64,000 nt of DNA from Candidatus Phytoplasma australasiaticum subsp. taiwanense (GCA_001307505.2 CP040925.1:310001-374000); one strand, 5' to 3'; positions 20,052 to 30,654 are shown, counted from the stretch's first letter. The notes: generated from the sequence alone by a model not told the origin. Numbers and translations: made by a program.

Positions 20052-21824
20052 TTAATTGTATTTAATATAAGATTCCCAATTTAATATAAGATAAAAAATC
20101 ATATTTATTAATAATAAAATTTGCCAATTTGAAATTGCCATTATTTTGATTAAATAATTTTTAATTTTTTTAGACATTACAGTTAATGATGAAAACAAAT
20201 AAATGATCAAAGGTCCGCCTAAAATCAAATTCGACCAATAACTTTTAATAAATGCAATCACAATATTAGATTTATTTAATAATTTTAAAATAATTTTTAT
20301 AAAAGCATATAGAAAATATAATTCCATAATAATTTTTAACCATCTTTTTGAACGGTTGTAACAATATTTAAAGTTATCCGAAAATTTGGTAGAATTAAAT
20401 AAAATCAAATCATTAAATGCAATAAAATTATTATTTTTAAAAAGATATGTATAATAAAATTTTTCTAAAATTTCATGAAACGAATATTTAAAATTAGAAT
20501 TATTAACATTAGGTTTGCGCAAAGAATAATTATAGATAATTTGTTTAATCAAAGAAGAATAAGGCGAATCTTTAAGATAATTATTCTTTGATAATGTGTT
20601 ATTAGTTAAATTTAAATTAATACCAAAAATATCTTTTTCATAAAAATTTTTATTTTTTTGTAATAAAAGCAAATAATCATATTCAAAATCATTTGATCCC
20701 AATAAAGAACTAAAAAAACGATTTAAAAAACCATTTTCTAATAATTTAATTATTAAATCTACATGTTTACCGGATTTTAGCCTAATTATATTTTGATGAT
20801 ATTCGAAATCTTTATTTAAAGAGTTTAAAATATTTTCATTACCAAATATAATAATTTTTCCTATAGATGATAATGAATTCAACATCATGGGATAAATATT
20901 TTTTTGAAAAATTTCTCTTCTTTTTTTGTTATGCAAAAACTCTTGATGATGATTTTCATAATATTTTATTAATACATTGCCATCGCAAATAATTAAATCT
21001 AACTCTGGGAAACGAAATTTTTTATTTTCGATATCAACACAAAATAACTCTTGATTTTTTAATAATAAATTCATACGAGCTAAACCAAAACCTATAGGAT
21101 AACAACGAGTAAATAAAGTATTATTATCATCTGAGATAATACAACCCCCATATATATTACCTTTAAATGATTGTTTATGATTCATTTCTAATATATTAAC
21201 AATTTTATTTAATATGAATCCTAAATCGTTATCACAAGTCATATCGTAAATATTGGCATTTATTGGTAACTTTGATTTAATCAGTTCAGGTATTAAATGA
21301 TTAAAAAAATCTAAATTTAAAGCCATTTTATGACTGTATATTTTTTGTTTTTGATATTCTAAAATAACTTTTTGAAATAATGCATTTAAATTATTAATTG
21401 GTACTTGATGAATAATTAACATTATATTCGAAATACAATCAGAATCTAATAAAACCACATTATTTTTATATAAATTTATTTCTTTAAATAAATATTGATA
21501 TTTAGTGTTATTAGAAATATCGATACTATAAAAAGATTCATGTAAATTGTCAATTAATTCTGATTCGGTTAATTTTTTATTTATTAATTGGTGAATCAAA
21601 GAAGACCAAAATAAATTTACAGATAAAATAAAATTACTATTAATATTCTTATCCTGAAAATCTTCACATAAATGATTTTTTTCGTATTGATATGATAAAT
21701 ATTTAAAAGTAATCAAACTACATATCGATTTTGTAATATATCGGAATGTTCTCGGATGTTTAGCATATTTTTTTAATTCATGAATTAATTGTTGTTCGGG
21801 TATATTATTATTCTTTAACAACAT
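20052..21824 (-). CDS. HsdM-like protein with lost catalytic motif and membrane tail (copy 1)
   Basis: A 590-residue protein. The N-terminal 300 residues run parallel to type I restriction-modification methylase subunits. A helical start with FKYLSYQYEKN is like FLKYISDxFE. LDFFNHLIPELIKSKLP comes before IYDMTCDND, where HsdM has IYDPTCGSG (AdoMet site). NIYGGC then GFGLARMNLLLKN compares with YGQE then YxLARMNLLLH. ELDLIICDGN stands where HsdM has FDxIxxNPPY. IYPMMLNSLSSIGKIIIF compares with the following LxxxGxAAIV strand. Both the glycine-rich loop and NPPY are altered, so methylation is unlikely. The last 110 residues hold about three membrane spans, which HsdM lacks. An inactive, membrane-bound derivative is my inference. 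Confidence 0.55.
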   Translation of the reverse strand: MLLKNNNIPEQQLIHELKKYAKHPRTFRYITKSICSLITFKYLSYQYEKNHLCEDFQDKNINSNFILSVNLFWSSLIHQLINKKLTESELIDNLHESFYSIDISNNTKYQYLFKEINLYKNNVVLLDSDCISNIMLIIHQVPINNLNALFQKVILEYQKQKIYSHKMALNLDFFNHLIPELIKSKLPINANIYDMTCDNDLGFILNKIVNILEMNHKQSFKGNIYGGCIISDDNNTLFTRCYPIGFGLARMNLLLKNQELFCVDIENKKFRFPELDLIICDGNVLIKYYENHHQEFLHNKKRREIFQKNIYPMMLNSLSSIGKIIIFGNENILNSLNKDFEYHQNIIRLKSGKHVDLIIKLLENGFLNRFFSSLLGSNDFEYDYLLLLQKNKNFYEKDIFGINLNLTNNTLSKNNYLKDSPYSSLIKQIIYNYSLRKPNVNNSNFKYSFHEILEKFYYTYLFKNNNFIAFNDLILFNSTKFSDNFKYCYNRSKRWLKIIMELYFLYAFIKIILKLLNKSNIVIAFIKSYWSNLILGGPLIIYLFSSLTVMSKKIKNYLIKIMAISNWQILLLINMIFYLILNWESYIKYN

Positions 21825-22191
21825 TAATTTTAAAATTCCATTTCTGCTATTTTTTCAATTTTAAATAAATAGCTATATTTTTTATTATTAAAGAATTTTT
21901 GAATATATTTCTCAAAAATATAATAATAAATTTTTATTATAATTTATTTTATATTATACTAAATACAAAAATAAAATCCATCAAATCAGCAAATATAAAT
22001 TCAATAATTTTTAAATTAATTGTATATGTATAATAATAAGTTTTTCATCATTTTCTTTAAATTAACTTCTTCTATAATTCTAAGGTTGTCGAATTATATT
22101 AAATTCATATTTTTATTTTGTTTATCTTTTTTTATTTAAAGCTCCTTTTATTATCGTTATTTTTTTCATTATCTGATAACGGCAATAATGA
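21825..22191. other. Intergenic
   Basis: An AT-rich spacer between two minus-strand genes. The first part is similar to 42804-43010 in copy 2. No gene. Confidence 0.4.
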
Positions 22192-22449
22192 TTATTTTAT
22201 TTCTATATCATCATCTTTTTCATAAGTTAATGTATCTTGAATTTGTTTTTCTTCATTATCATTTTTAATAAATTGATTATCTTGAATTTTATTTAATTTA
22301 TTATTTAAATATTTAAATTCATTTTCTATTTTTGTTATTGTTATTTTAATTTTTATGTTTAAAATAATATAAACGATTATTATCATTATTGTGATAAATA
22401 TTAAATAAATAAAATTAATCCAATATAAATAATGTTTTATTTTTTTCAT
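22192..22449 (-). CDS. Small single-span membrane protein (copy 1)
   Basis: An 85-residue protein with a basic start (MKKIKHYLY), one membrane span (about 11-31), a short coiled coil (EFKYLNNKLNKIQDN) and an acidic tail (EKDDDIEIK). Copy 2 (43047-43544) is nearly twice as long because its tail carries Ser/Asp/Glu repeats. It lies upstream of the HsdM-like gene on the same strand with about 370 bases between. Its constant company suggests a common role. Function is unknown. Confidence 0.6.
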   Translation of the reverse strand: MKKIKHYLYWINFIYLIFITIMIIIVYIILNIKIKITITKIENEFKYLNNKLNKIQDNQFIKNDNEEKQIQDTLTYEKDDDIEIK

Positions 22450-22744
22450 TTTATAACCTAACCTATAATAAAATAATTATTGATTTAAAAAATTTTTAAT
22501 ATTTTCGATATTAATGCAAAATTATTTAATCCTCATTTAAAACGATAAATTACATACCATTTATACCATTTTCAAATAATATTTATAATATTTTCATGAT
22601 GAAACAAAATTTTTTACAATTTGAAAAAAATTTATCAAAAAAATATTTAACAATTTTGAAAATCATCAAAAAATAGATTAATTAACATTTTAGAAAAAAT
22701 AATTACAATTAGCAAGATAAATAAAAATATTCGAATTTAAATAA
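22450..22744. other. AT-rich intergenic
   Basis: No supported gene. Confidence 0.3.
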
Positions 22745-22862
22745 AAAAATAAAAATAGATTAATTGCAATTAGAAAAAGCTAAATCTATTTATCTTATTC
22801 GATACCATATTAATTCAGTAGATATAATAACTATAAAGATAACTATCGAAAGTTAATAATTT
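22745..22862 (+). pseudogene. 3' relic of coiled-coil gene (paralog of 45102-45743)
   Basis: Contains AAAGCTAAATCTATTTATC and, at the end, ATAACTATCGAAAGTTAAT, matching the last 100 bases of the intact gene (KSIYHLVLYELS, ITITIEN). The rest of the gene is gone. Similarity continues downstream in patches to about 24100 (46500 in copy 2). Confidence 0.65.
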
Positions 22863-23199
22863 TAAAATTCAAAAAATATTTCGATATTATACCAAAGTAC
22901 TTAAATATTTTAGCGCTTAATATTTGAAAATAAAATTTAATTGTATTTAAAATATTCATTCGAATTATTTTTATGAATTTTTATTTTTAAAAATTTATTT
23001 TTTATTGTTAAATTAAATTTAATTATTTTTATTCTAGTTAAATTAAAGAGAGTATATAAAAGATTATTAAAACAATACTAACTATATAACTTAATAAAAA
23101 ATCCAATTATTTTTATAATATAAAAAAAGAATTATTAATTATTTTAATTTATTTCAAATTAAATTGGCTAATTATATGTATTTTTCGAAATTTTTTAAA
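22863..23199. other. Flank similar to 45745-46000
   Basis: Non-coding sequence with patchy similarity to copy 2. Confidence 0.4.
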
Positions 23200-23822
23200 A
23201 AAGAAATATTTTAAATGTCGATTAAAATCTCCTAAATATACCTTTTTAATCGACATTTTAGAAAAAAAATCTTTTATATTTTAATTAAAAGTAATTATTA
23301 TAATTCATTTCAAAAAGTTTTTAATATGTAATTAATTTTTATTTATTTTTTTGAAAAATAATTTTTGCATTAAATAAAAATATATTATATCAAATTTAAT
23401 AATTTTAAAGAAATATTTTAAATGTCGATTAAAATCTCCTAAATATACCTTTTTAATCGACATTTTAGAAAAAAAATCTTTTATATTTTAATTAAAAGTA
23501 ATTATTATAATTCATTTCAAAAAGTTTTTAATATGTAATTAATTTTTATTTATTTTTTTGAAAAATAATTTTTGCATTAAATAAAAATATATTATATCAA
23601 ATTTAATAATTTTAAAGAAATATTTTAAATGTCGATTAAAATCTCCTAAATATACCTTTTTAATCGACATTTTAGAAAAAAAATCTTTTATATTTTAATT
23701 AAAAGTAATTATTATAATTCATTTCAAAAAGTTTTTAATATGTAATTAATTTTTATTTATTTTTTTGAAAAATAATTTTTGCATTAAATAAAAATATATT
23801 ATATCAAATTTAATAATTTTAA
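23200..23822. repeat. 207-bp tandem repeat, three copies, each with a strong hairpin
   Basis: Three nearly identical units with period 207. Each contains a perfect 15-bp inverted repeat (AAATGTCGATTAAAA / TTTTAATCGACATTT) around a 16-base loop, at 23213-23258, 23420-23465 and 23627-23672. The corresponding region of island copy 2 (about 45960-46130) has a single related unit without the hairpin, so the expansion is specific to copy 1. No frame crosses the repeat. Confidence 0.9.
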
Positions 23823-24182
23823 TTTTATTATTTTATTACATTTATAATCAAAATTAGCTTTTAATTGAATAAAATAAACGAAAATCTAAAAAAATTAAAT
23901 CTCAATTTAAACTAAATTCACAAAAATAAAAAATTATTTTTTATTAAAAAATGATATATTTTAGGGATTTTTGTGATTATTCTAAAAAATCGATAAAAGT
24001 AACAAAATAGATGTCCTGATTTATCGAAAATGATGTTACTTTGACTCAAAATTTAGTAAAAAAATTTAACTATGACGCAAATTTTAATACTTTTTAAAAA
24101 TTAAATTAATTATAAAATATCATCAATTTCACAATAAAAATAAAAATTTTATTTTTTGATTATTAAATCCAAAACAAACCCC
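23823..24182. other. Gene-free flank of pcrA
   Basis: Patchily similar to 46240-46460 up to about 24000. No gene. Confidence 0.35.
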
Positions 24183-24215
24183 CTAACAAGAGTGTTAGTT
24201 AATTATTATTTTTTT
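24183..24215. terminator. Hairpin behind pcrA
   Basis: CTAACA / TGTTAG hairpin (24183-24198). The T-rich side is on the plus strand, but its position directly after the last pcrA exon suggests it also ends the minus-strand transcript. Confidence 0.55.
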
Positions 24216-24244
24216 TAGGTTTTAAAAAATATTCATTATATTGA
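24199..24244 (-). pseudogene. pcrA 3' exon behind the group II intron
   Basis: The last bases of the helicase gene after intron removal. In the frame of the upstream GIKNLLL segment it gives a few residues and a stop (about 24222). In another frame it is open to a stop at 24199. Which frame applies is uncertain because the gene is broken upstream. Confidence 0.45.
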
Positions 24245-26637
24245 ATACGGATAGATTAATTGCGTTTTATACAGCGATTTATCTTTGCTGTTTTATTTAC
24301 AATCAGCCCCTGTCCAAACCGGACAAGCAAGTTTCCCAGCATCCGGCTTTCCCTAATTTACTCTCTTGCGAGAACTAATTTCATCTCACGACTGATTAGC
24401 TATTTATTCTTCTTGTTCTTGTTTTCTAATATCATGTATTTGTTGATTGGTTATCTTGCGATGACAATCTTTACACAATAATTTTTCATGACACTTTGGT
24501 GATTCGCATTGCGAATCGTCCCAATGTGATGAATTTGCAATGGGGTTGTTTTGTCGCAATTCTCACAACGTTCCGCTTAGTTAGATGCGTACAACCTTGG
24601 AATATAAATCTATTAATGTTAATATCAGGATTTCCTTTATAGTTACGCATTTTTTTAATTTTATCCCAAGAGTAAACGACCCATGGTTCGTATTGGGTTT
24701 TTTCTTTATTAAGATAAGAAATACCCCAAGTTGAACCTAACTTACATTTCTTTTGAACTTTGGCAATTGACGTTTTCCGTTTTCTCGCCAGTGTCTTAAA
24801 GCTAGATAACTTAGATGGGTCAAAACGCCTAAATTAGTATTGGATAATTCCTCTCACAATTGTTTGATAGTTTCCGATTGTTTCTAATTCGTCTCTCTCT
24901 GTTAATGTTTCGTCGTGTTTCACCTTTCCCTTTTTTAACCAATTATATTCATATCCGTATTCTTCAGCTTTTCGCTTGGAAATTTGGATTTGAACTTGGC
25001 CGTTTAAGAAATTCTTTGTAGTTTTCCTTACTCGAGTTTTATTGGTGGGGTTTACCTTTATCATGTAAGATAAAAACTTAGTTCCTTTACTAGCTTTGAC
25101 AATTTTTGACTTAGTAAGTTTTAAATCTTGTGTTAGCCATTGCGTTACTTGATTCTTAATCCTTTAGTCTTGATTATATTTACCTTTAACACTGATGATA
25201 ACATCATCAGCATAACGGATGTACTCAACTCTTGTCTTTAGGTTTACTATCAATCCCCAGTTGATGGTGCTGGTTTTTTATACCTTGCTTTCCAATATTC
25301 TGGGTTGTTCTTCCTAATCGGTTTCCCTTCTTTAATCAGTTCCTCCATTTTCAGGTCGATGTAGTGTAGATACACATTCGCTAACAAAGGGGAAATAATT
25401 CCTCCTTACGGAGAACCAGATAAGGATTCATATTTGATTCCGTCCTTCATGAATCCAGCTTTCAACCATTTGTTAATGGTCGAGAGGACTTTATTCTTTT
25501 TGATGAACCGATTTAAAGTTCGCATAAGAATCTCATGATCAAGTAGCCTTTTAGATCGATTTTGACAAGGTAATCAATTCCTTGAAATCTTTGTTTGACG
25601 CGTTTGATGGCGTCATGACAAGATTTTTTGGTTCTAAATCCCATGCTCCATTCTGAAAAGATATTTTCCAAATAAGGAGCTAAGAGTTGTTACAGACATT
25701 TTTGGATCAACCGATCTTTGATGGTAGGTAAACCCAAGGGTCTAGTTTTATTATCACTAGGAATAAGAATTCTTTTAACTGGTTTGGGGTTATAACCGTT
25801 ATTGACGTATTCCTGATGGTATCTCTCTAATTTTCTTAAATTAATACCGTCAATGGTTTCATTGTCAATTCTAGGGGTGCCCGCCCCTTTGTGTGTGGTG
25901 ATTCTATTGAATGCCGTCAATGTGTTGTAAAAGTTATTCATTCCTTGTTGGAGTTCTCTTTTTAAAGAGTAGCCATTTGCTGAATGATATTGAATTTTAT
26001 TCCATGTTCGCGAAAGTTTAGTTTCAGGTGAAACGGTTGTTGACATAATATATCAACTCCTTTCTTGATACCATTGAATAAATAGTAAATTACTATCTTC
26101 TTTCGCCCTATAAGAGTCATTAACTCTCTTTCCGGTAAGCCGATTGACTAAATTATTCCAAATTTAGGTTTACTCTTACGACTACTAAAAAGATTCTTTA
26201 TCCTTGACCATCCGAACTTTTATTTCCGGATTAGTAAATTTAATTACTTAGTTTTAGGATTCTCCAAGTTACGCTAAATTTCGACCTTAATTCTTTAGGG
26301 GAAGTATCCTCTTTAGGGAGGCTGATTCCAGGTTTCTTTATTTGATAAACTACTCAATACTCGAAACTTATATTAGTAGAATCTGGACTGTCCGTTTCAG
26401 CAACTTCAGAACAGGTTATACTATTACATCAATTTTCCTTCTTAGGCCATTTCAGGCTTTTCCATAGAATTATTTGGTGGCGAGGTCTTCTTGACTAATT
26501 TGCTTTCATCGCAACCCGCTTTTATGGTCTGCTCTAATTTGACATTCTTTCGTTTGTCAAACCGACCATCTCCATTCAGAGTTTATCGGCTCTGGCTATT
26601 GGTTAGATAGCAAGAAATTTAGGCCTCTTTGGCGCCC
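24245..26637 (-). mobile_element. Group II intron with ruined reverse transcriptase ORF, inserted in pcrA
   Basis: On the minus strand it starts GGGCGCCAAAGAGG at 26637 and ends CTATCCGTAT at 24245, giving 2393 bases. Domain V lies at about 24317-24349 (AAGCCGGATGC, GGGAAACTTGC, TGTCCGGTT). The ORF relic sits in the middle (domain IV position). The same 5' and 3' ends recur in the introns of gpmI, eno and an SVM gene. Its EBS1-like segment (TTTCGAG on the minus strand, about 26369-26375) does not pair well with the exon bases CTTTATC, unlike in the other introns. It is the only copy in the window long enough to have encoded a maturase. Confidence 0.9.
24480..26046 (-). pseudogene. ltrA: Group II intron reverse transcriptase/maturase-HNH, degenerate
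   Basis: The N-terminus is open at 26046-25690 (MSTTVSPETKLSRTWNKI, then RTHK-like ITTHKGAGTPRIDNETIDG, then PLGLPTIKDRLIQ, RT motifs 0-2). It then has a stop but continues GFRTKKSCHDAI and YLVKIDLKG. The catalytic YADD lies at 25203-25214 (RYADDVIIS). The maturase segment is open at 25064-24834. A C-terminal HNH endonuclease is seen near 24480-24620 (CENCDK, LQIHHIGTIRNANH, then CHRKITNQQIHDI). Several frameshifts and stops separate the pieces, so no full-length protein is made. The intact protein would splice and mobilise the intron. Confidence 0.85.
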
Positions 26638-28821
26638 GATAAAGAAAAAGAATTAATAGCAAATTTTTTATGCCATATTTTCGTCCAAAAGATATAGTTA
26701 AAATACTTTTTTCGCTGCAACCACAAAAACTTTTCCAAAGATATTATGTTTTATTTTCTCTCCTACTTTATAAATAGAAATACTTTTATGTTTTGCTCTT
26801 TTTTCATTAAAATTATTGATTTAATTAAGATAATTCCATTTCTCTCAAAAAAACAACAGGATTTAAAAGTATTATCTTTCCATTTAAAACTCTAACATTA
26901 GAACTTGTAATATATAGTATTTCTTTAGCTCTTGTTATAGCTACATAAGCGATTCTTCTTTCTTCTTTATTAATATAATTTGTATTTGTATCTTGAATAA
27001 AAAATTCCTTTTCAAATCCTATAATAAAAACAACTTTAAATTCTAACCCTTTTACTTTATGAATAGTAGACATAAGAACTTTATTTTTATTATTTTGATG
27101 GTTATTATCTTCTAATAAAGTTATTTTATTTAGTAAAATATTTAGTTTTTCCCAGAAATTTCCTTCTTTTTGTTCTTTATTTTCTGAAATAAAAATTTTT
27201 TGTAAATTATCTAATTTATCTAAAATATCATTTTGTGTTTTAGAATCATTATCAACAATTTTTTTTTTCTTTTTAGATAATATTTCTGAATATTTAATTT
27301 CTTTATCAATTAAAAAAATAATATTATCTAAACTACATTTTTTTTCGTTAGAAATCAAATTTTTAAGATTTTGAAATATATTTTGAAAATTATTAATTTT
27401 ATTTTTTATTTTATCTTTTTCAGATAAATAATTCATAGCTTCAAACAAAGAAACCTTTTTTTCATGAGCAATTATTTCTAATTTTTTAATTGTTTGTTTC
27501 CCTATTTGTCTAGGAGGAGTGTTAATTACTCTTTTTAAATCAATATCACTTCCAGGAAAAATAAGTAATCTTAAATAAGATATAAAATCTTTAATTTCTT
27601 TTTTTTGATATAAAGAAAAATCATTTTTTATAAAATAAGGGATATTTTTTATAATAAAAGAATCCTGAATGCTTTTGTATAGTTTATTTACTCTATATAA
27701 AATAGCTATGTCTGAATAATTGTAATTTTGTTGAAATACTAATTCTTTAATTTGATTAGAAATAAATTCAGATTCTTCATATTCAGTTTCAAATTTATTA
27801 TAAATAACTTCTCTTCCATAAGAAAAATCATTTTTCAAAATATTTTGAAAATGACTACCTTTTTGATCATAATTATAACTAATTAAAAGATTTGCTTTAT
27901 CTAAAATATTTTTTGTAGAACGATAATTATAATCTAAACACATAATTTGAGATTTGAAATCTCGTAAAAATAATTCATTACATAAAATATCAGCACCTCT
28001 GAAACTATATATATTTTGATTTGGATCACCAACAGCAAAAATAAAATTTTTTTCCCTATTATTTTTATTATTTGATATTGAATCAAATCAATATCTTGAA
28101 ATTCATCTATCAAAATATGAGTAAATTTTTTTTTATAAAAAGAAGAAACTGAAGAATTGTTTTTTAATAATTGATAAGTATAAATTATCAAATCATCAAA
28201 ATCTAAAAAATTATTTTTTTTTAAAAAAAGTTCATATAAATGAAAAATTTTTTTTTCCTCACGCGAATAAAGATCTAGATTATATTTTTCAGAATCAATA
28301 AACAATTTGTCATTTTTTATAACTTCATCTAATTCATTTAAAATTTGTTTTTTTATTTTCTTATTTTTAAAACGAGAACAACTTTGTTTTAGTCGAATGG
28401 GTTTATATTTATCTTTATCTAATCCTAATTCTTTGATTAAATCTTTAATAATTTTAATTCCTTCTTTTTCATCGATAATATTAAAAAAATTATTAAAACC
28501 TAAATTTAGCTCATTAATATTTTTTTTTAAAATTTTAAAACCTAAAGAATGAAAAGTAGAAATTGTTAAATGGTCAAAAATATTTTGAGTAAATTTTTCT
28601 TGTAACCTTTTTTTCATTTCTTTAGCAGCATTATTTGTAAAAGTAATTGCTAAAATGTTTGCTGGATTTATATTTAATTCATTCAATAAATAAATTATCC
28701 TATTTGTTAAAGTAGTTGTTTTTCCAGTTCCTGCTCCTGCATGAAGATAAATAGCTTTTTCTTGAGATAAAACAGCTTTTAATTGTTTTTTATTTAAATT
28801 ATGTAACCATTTTTTTTTCAT
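26638..28821 (-). pseudogene. pcrA: PcrA/UvrD-type helicase gene, frameshifted and intron-interrupted
   Basis: A superfamily 1 3'-5' DNA helicase for repair and replication restart. Piece 1 (28821 to about 28050) has the Q-motif (LNKKQLKAV), Walker A GAGTGKTTTL, TxGx motif (AITFTNNAAKEM) and motif II (LIDEFQDID). A frameshift in the run GGGAAAAAAATTTTA (28044-28058) moves the rest to another frame (GDPNQNIYSFRGAD, NYRST). Piece 2 ends at 26825 with motifs V/VI (STIHKVKGLEFKVVF, YVAITRAKEILYI). The C-terminal Tudor-like part survives only as fragments (YKVGEKIKHNIFGK, then FGRKYGIKNLLL), and a group II intron sits there. The first half alone would lack the second RecA-like domain. Confidence 0.85.
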
Positions 28822-29494
28822 TTTTTAAAAAACTTTCTATAATATAAAATTATTTATCTAAACTATTACTTACGAATTTCACTTCCCTTAAAAAACCACT
28901 ATCCTCTTTTCGAAATCAATTATCAAAATGAAAAGAAAAATCAGTTAAAATCATTAATTGGCAAAATTACTGTTAATCAATTAACAAATTTCAATTATAC
29001 CCTATAAATCCAAACAATCGAGATAAATATAATACTTCCTATCAAAACTAATTATAAAAGAGGTTCAAATATTATTTATAATTTATAATCGTCAAGAAGA
29101 TTTAAAATTTATCAAATCTTTTTTTGCTAAAGCTACAAAAGGTTATCGAGTGAAAAATTTACATCCGATTTATAAATATTTAATAAAAAAGAAAACTAAC
29201 AATTTACTAACAATTTTATAACATTTTGTATTTTTAAATAACCTAGATTAACATTAGCTTATTGAAGGATGGATATTTGATATTATCAGATGATCATTCT
29301 TAATCATTATTAATTATCAATATCATAAAATTTTTTTTAACAAAAATTTAAATTTTTAATTTATTTAAATTGTTAAATTAACTTTAATTTTTAAATTAAT
29401 AACCTTTCCAAGTATCGGATATATGTCTTATCTTATTAAAAAAATTCAATAATTTGTTTCAATTATTGAATCATTACTTAAAGAATTTTAAAAA
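28822..29494. other. Degenerate interval
   Basis: No intact gene. One plus-strand stretch near 29060-29210 reads IYNRQEDLKFIKSFFAK and YRVKNLHPIYKYLIKK before stopping, probably the end of a lost gene. Bases 29285-29330 resemble 32800-32845. Confidence 0.4.
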
Positions 29495-29740
29495 TTAAAT
29501 CCCGAAGATTGTAAACAATGTAATAATAAAACAAAGAACTAGAATAATAAAAGCACTTACATGAAAATAAACGGTTTGTTTTGAATGATTAACATTATTA
29601 AAAATATTTTTATTTTTTAAGCAATGTTTTTTATAACCTTTAATTATATAAAACATAGGATAACAAAAATTAATAATTAACTCCCAAATACTTAAAACAA
29701 ATAATCCCAATTTAATAAAATAAAAAACATTAATTCTCAA
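29495..29740 (-). CDS. Small two-helix membrane protein
   Basis: An 81-residue protein with hydrophobic spans at about 7-33 and 58-79 and a basic, Asn-rich loop. The motif ELIINFCYPMFY relates it to the relic at 735-850 and, through ELIINF, to the protein at 138-380. No clear ribosome binding site is seen. Function is unknown. Confidence 0.5.
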   Translation of the reverse strand: MRINVFYFIKLGLFVLSIWELIINFCYPMFYIIKGYKKHCLKNKNIFNNVNHSKQTVYFHVSAFIILVLCFIITLFTIFGI

Positions 29741-30085
29741 TTAAATCATTTTTTAAGTGTTTTTTGCCAAATATTTTAATTTCCGATTATTTAATTAGAA
29801 TAATTACTATTACATAAACAATTATTCGCAGCTATTATAATAGCAAAATTAAAAATTTTGCCAGTTAATTTCCGAATCCGCTACCGTTTTCCTTATTCAA
29901 TTCATCAAGATTAAAATTCTACTTGTTGTCATTTCATTTCTAATATTGCTAGGTAGAGAATGAAAAATTTTTTTAATTTAACATAATGTTTGTTTCCTTT
30001 CCGATTTCGGTTTATCTTAAATAAAAAAAGACCCCCCCTTTCCTATAAAGAATCTTTTAGTTAAGAATAATAAATTAAAATTAAA
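29741..30085. other. Degenerate interval with decayed terminator
   Basis: Contains AAAAAAAGACCCCCCC at 30023-30038, the remnant of an AAGACCC-type terminator for the SVM gene that follows on the minus strand. No gene. Confidence 0.4.
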
Positions 30086-30418
30086 TTATTGAAATATATT
30101 AGAAATTTCTTCTAATGATTCGATTTGGTTTCTTAAATAATTAATTAAATTAGATAAATTAGTGTGTATTTCTAACAATTCATTTAAAGTTCTATTGTTC
30201 GGAATATTTTTAAAAGCAATAATATAAGCTATTTGATTTTTTTGATTTATATATTCTTGTATTTCTTTTTTTTTATTAATAATAATTTCTTTATTGATTT
30301 GAATATTATTTGATTTTTCCATTGCCATCACTTGATTACTATTGTTTAGGAGAAATAACCCCAAAAACATAAATAAAAAAATAATTATTATTTTCAATTG
30401 ATTTTGTAATTTAATCAT
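30086..30418 (-). CDS. SVM-family secreted protein (putative effector)
   Basis: A 110-residue protein. The leader has a basic start (KLQNQLK), the core IIIFLFMFLGLFLL and the ending NNSNQVMA (cleavage after 32). The mature part is 78 residues, predicted to be two helices (INKKKEIQEYINQKNQI and LLEIHTNLSNLINYLRN) joined by a short loop with Pro. This compact helical-hairpin size is like that of some known phytoplasma effectors, but identity cannot be decided here. The leader is closest to that of the protein at 1160-1645. The ribosome binding site AAAGGAG is good. Confidence 0.8.
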   Translation of the reverse strand: MIKLQNQLKIIIIFLFMFLGLFLLNNSNQVMAMEKSNNIQINKEIIINKKKEIQEYINQKNQIAYIIAFKNIPNNRTLNELLEIHTNLSNLINYLRNQIESLEEISNIFQ

Positions 30419-30654
30419 TAATTAAATCTCCTTTTTGTAAAATAGTTAATTTTTATATTAAATTATTTTTAGATAATTTTATTAATTATTAATAACTAGA
30501 AGATGCATTATTTTAGTTATCTTCTTGATAAATTTTGACAAAATCATTTAATCTTCATTCTTTTCTCTTTAAACAGTCGACTTGTCTATTTAGATATATA
30601 ATTTCTACAATAGCTTGAACACGAACATCAACGTTAGAATTTAATATTTTAATA
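30419..30654. other. Relic-bearing interval
   Basis: A minus-strand stretch at 30560-30654 is open (VDVRVQAIVEIIYLNRQVDC) and ends at the intron fragment. It may be part of a gene once interrupted by that intron. Not identified. Confidence 0.35.

Larger units (their letters stand above)
18536..22480 (+). repeat. Duplicated segment B, copy 1 (partner 40543-43580, direct)
   Basis: HNH-like gene (plus), HsdM-like gene (minus) and small membrane gene (minus) occur in the same order and direction in both copies. Copy 2 lacks about 800 bases between the first two genes. Confidence 0.85.

Noticed and set aside
23200-23822. CRISPR-like array
   Set aside because: Three 207-bp direct repeats without short repeat-spacer alternation and without cas genes.
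24260-24481. Plus-strand frame in the pcrA intron (and similar frame at 38047-38439 on the minus strand)
   Set aside because: Antisense reading of domain V and the HNH region of the intron; it recurs only because the intron recurs.
24480-26046. Diversity-generating retroelement or retron for the reverse transcriptase
   Set aside because: The RT lies inside an element with group II ends and domain V, has a maturase region and an HNH domain, and no template/variable repeat pair or msr/msd structure was seen.
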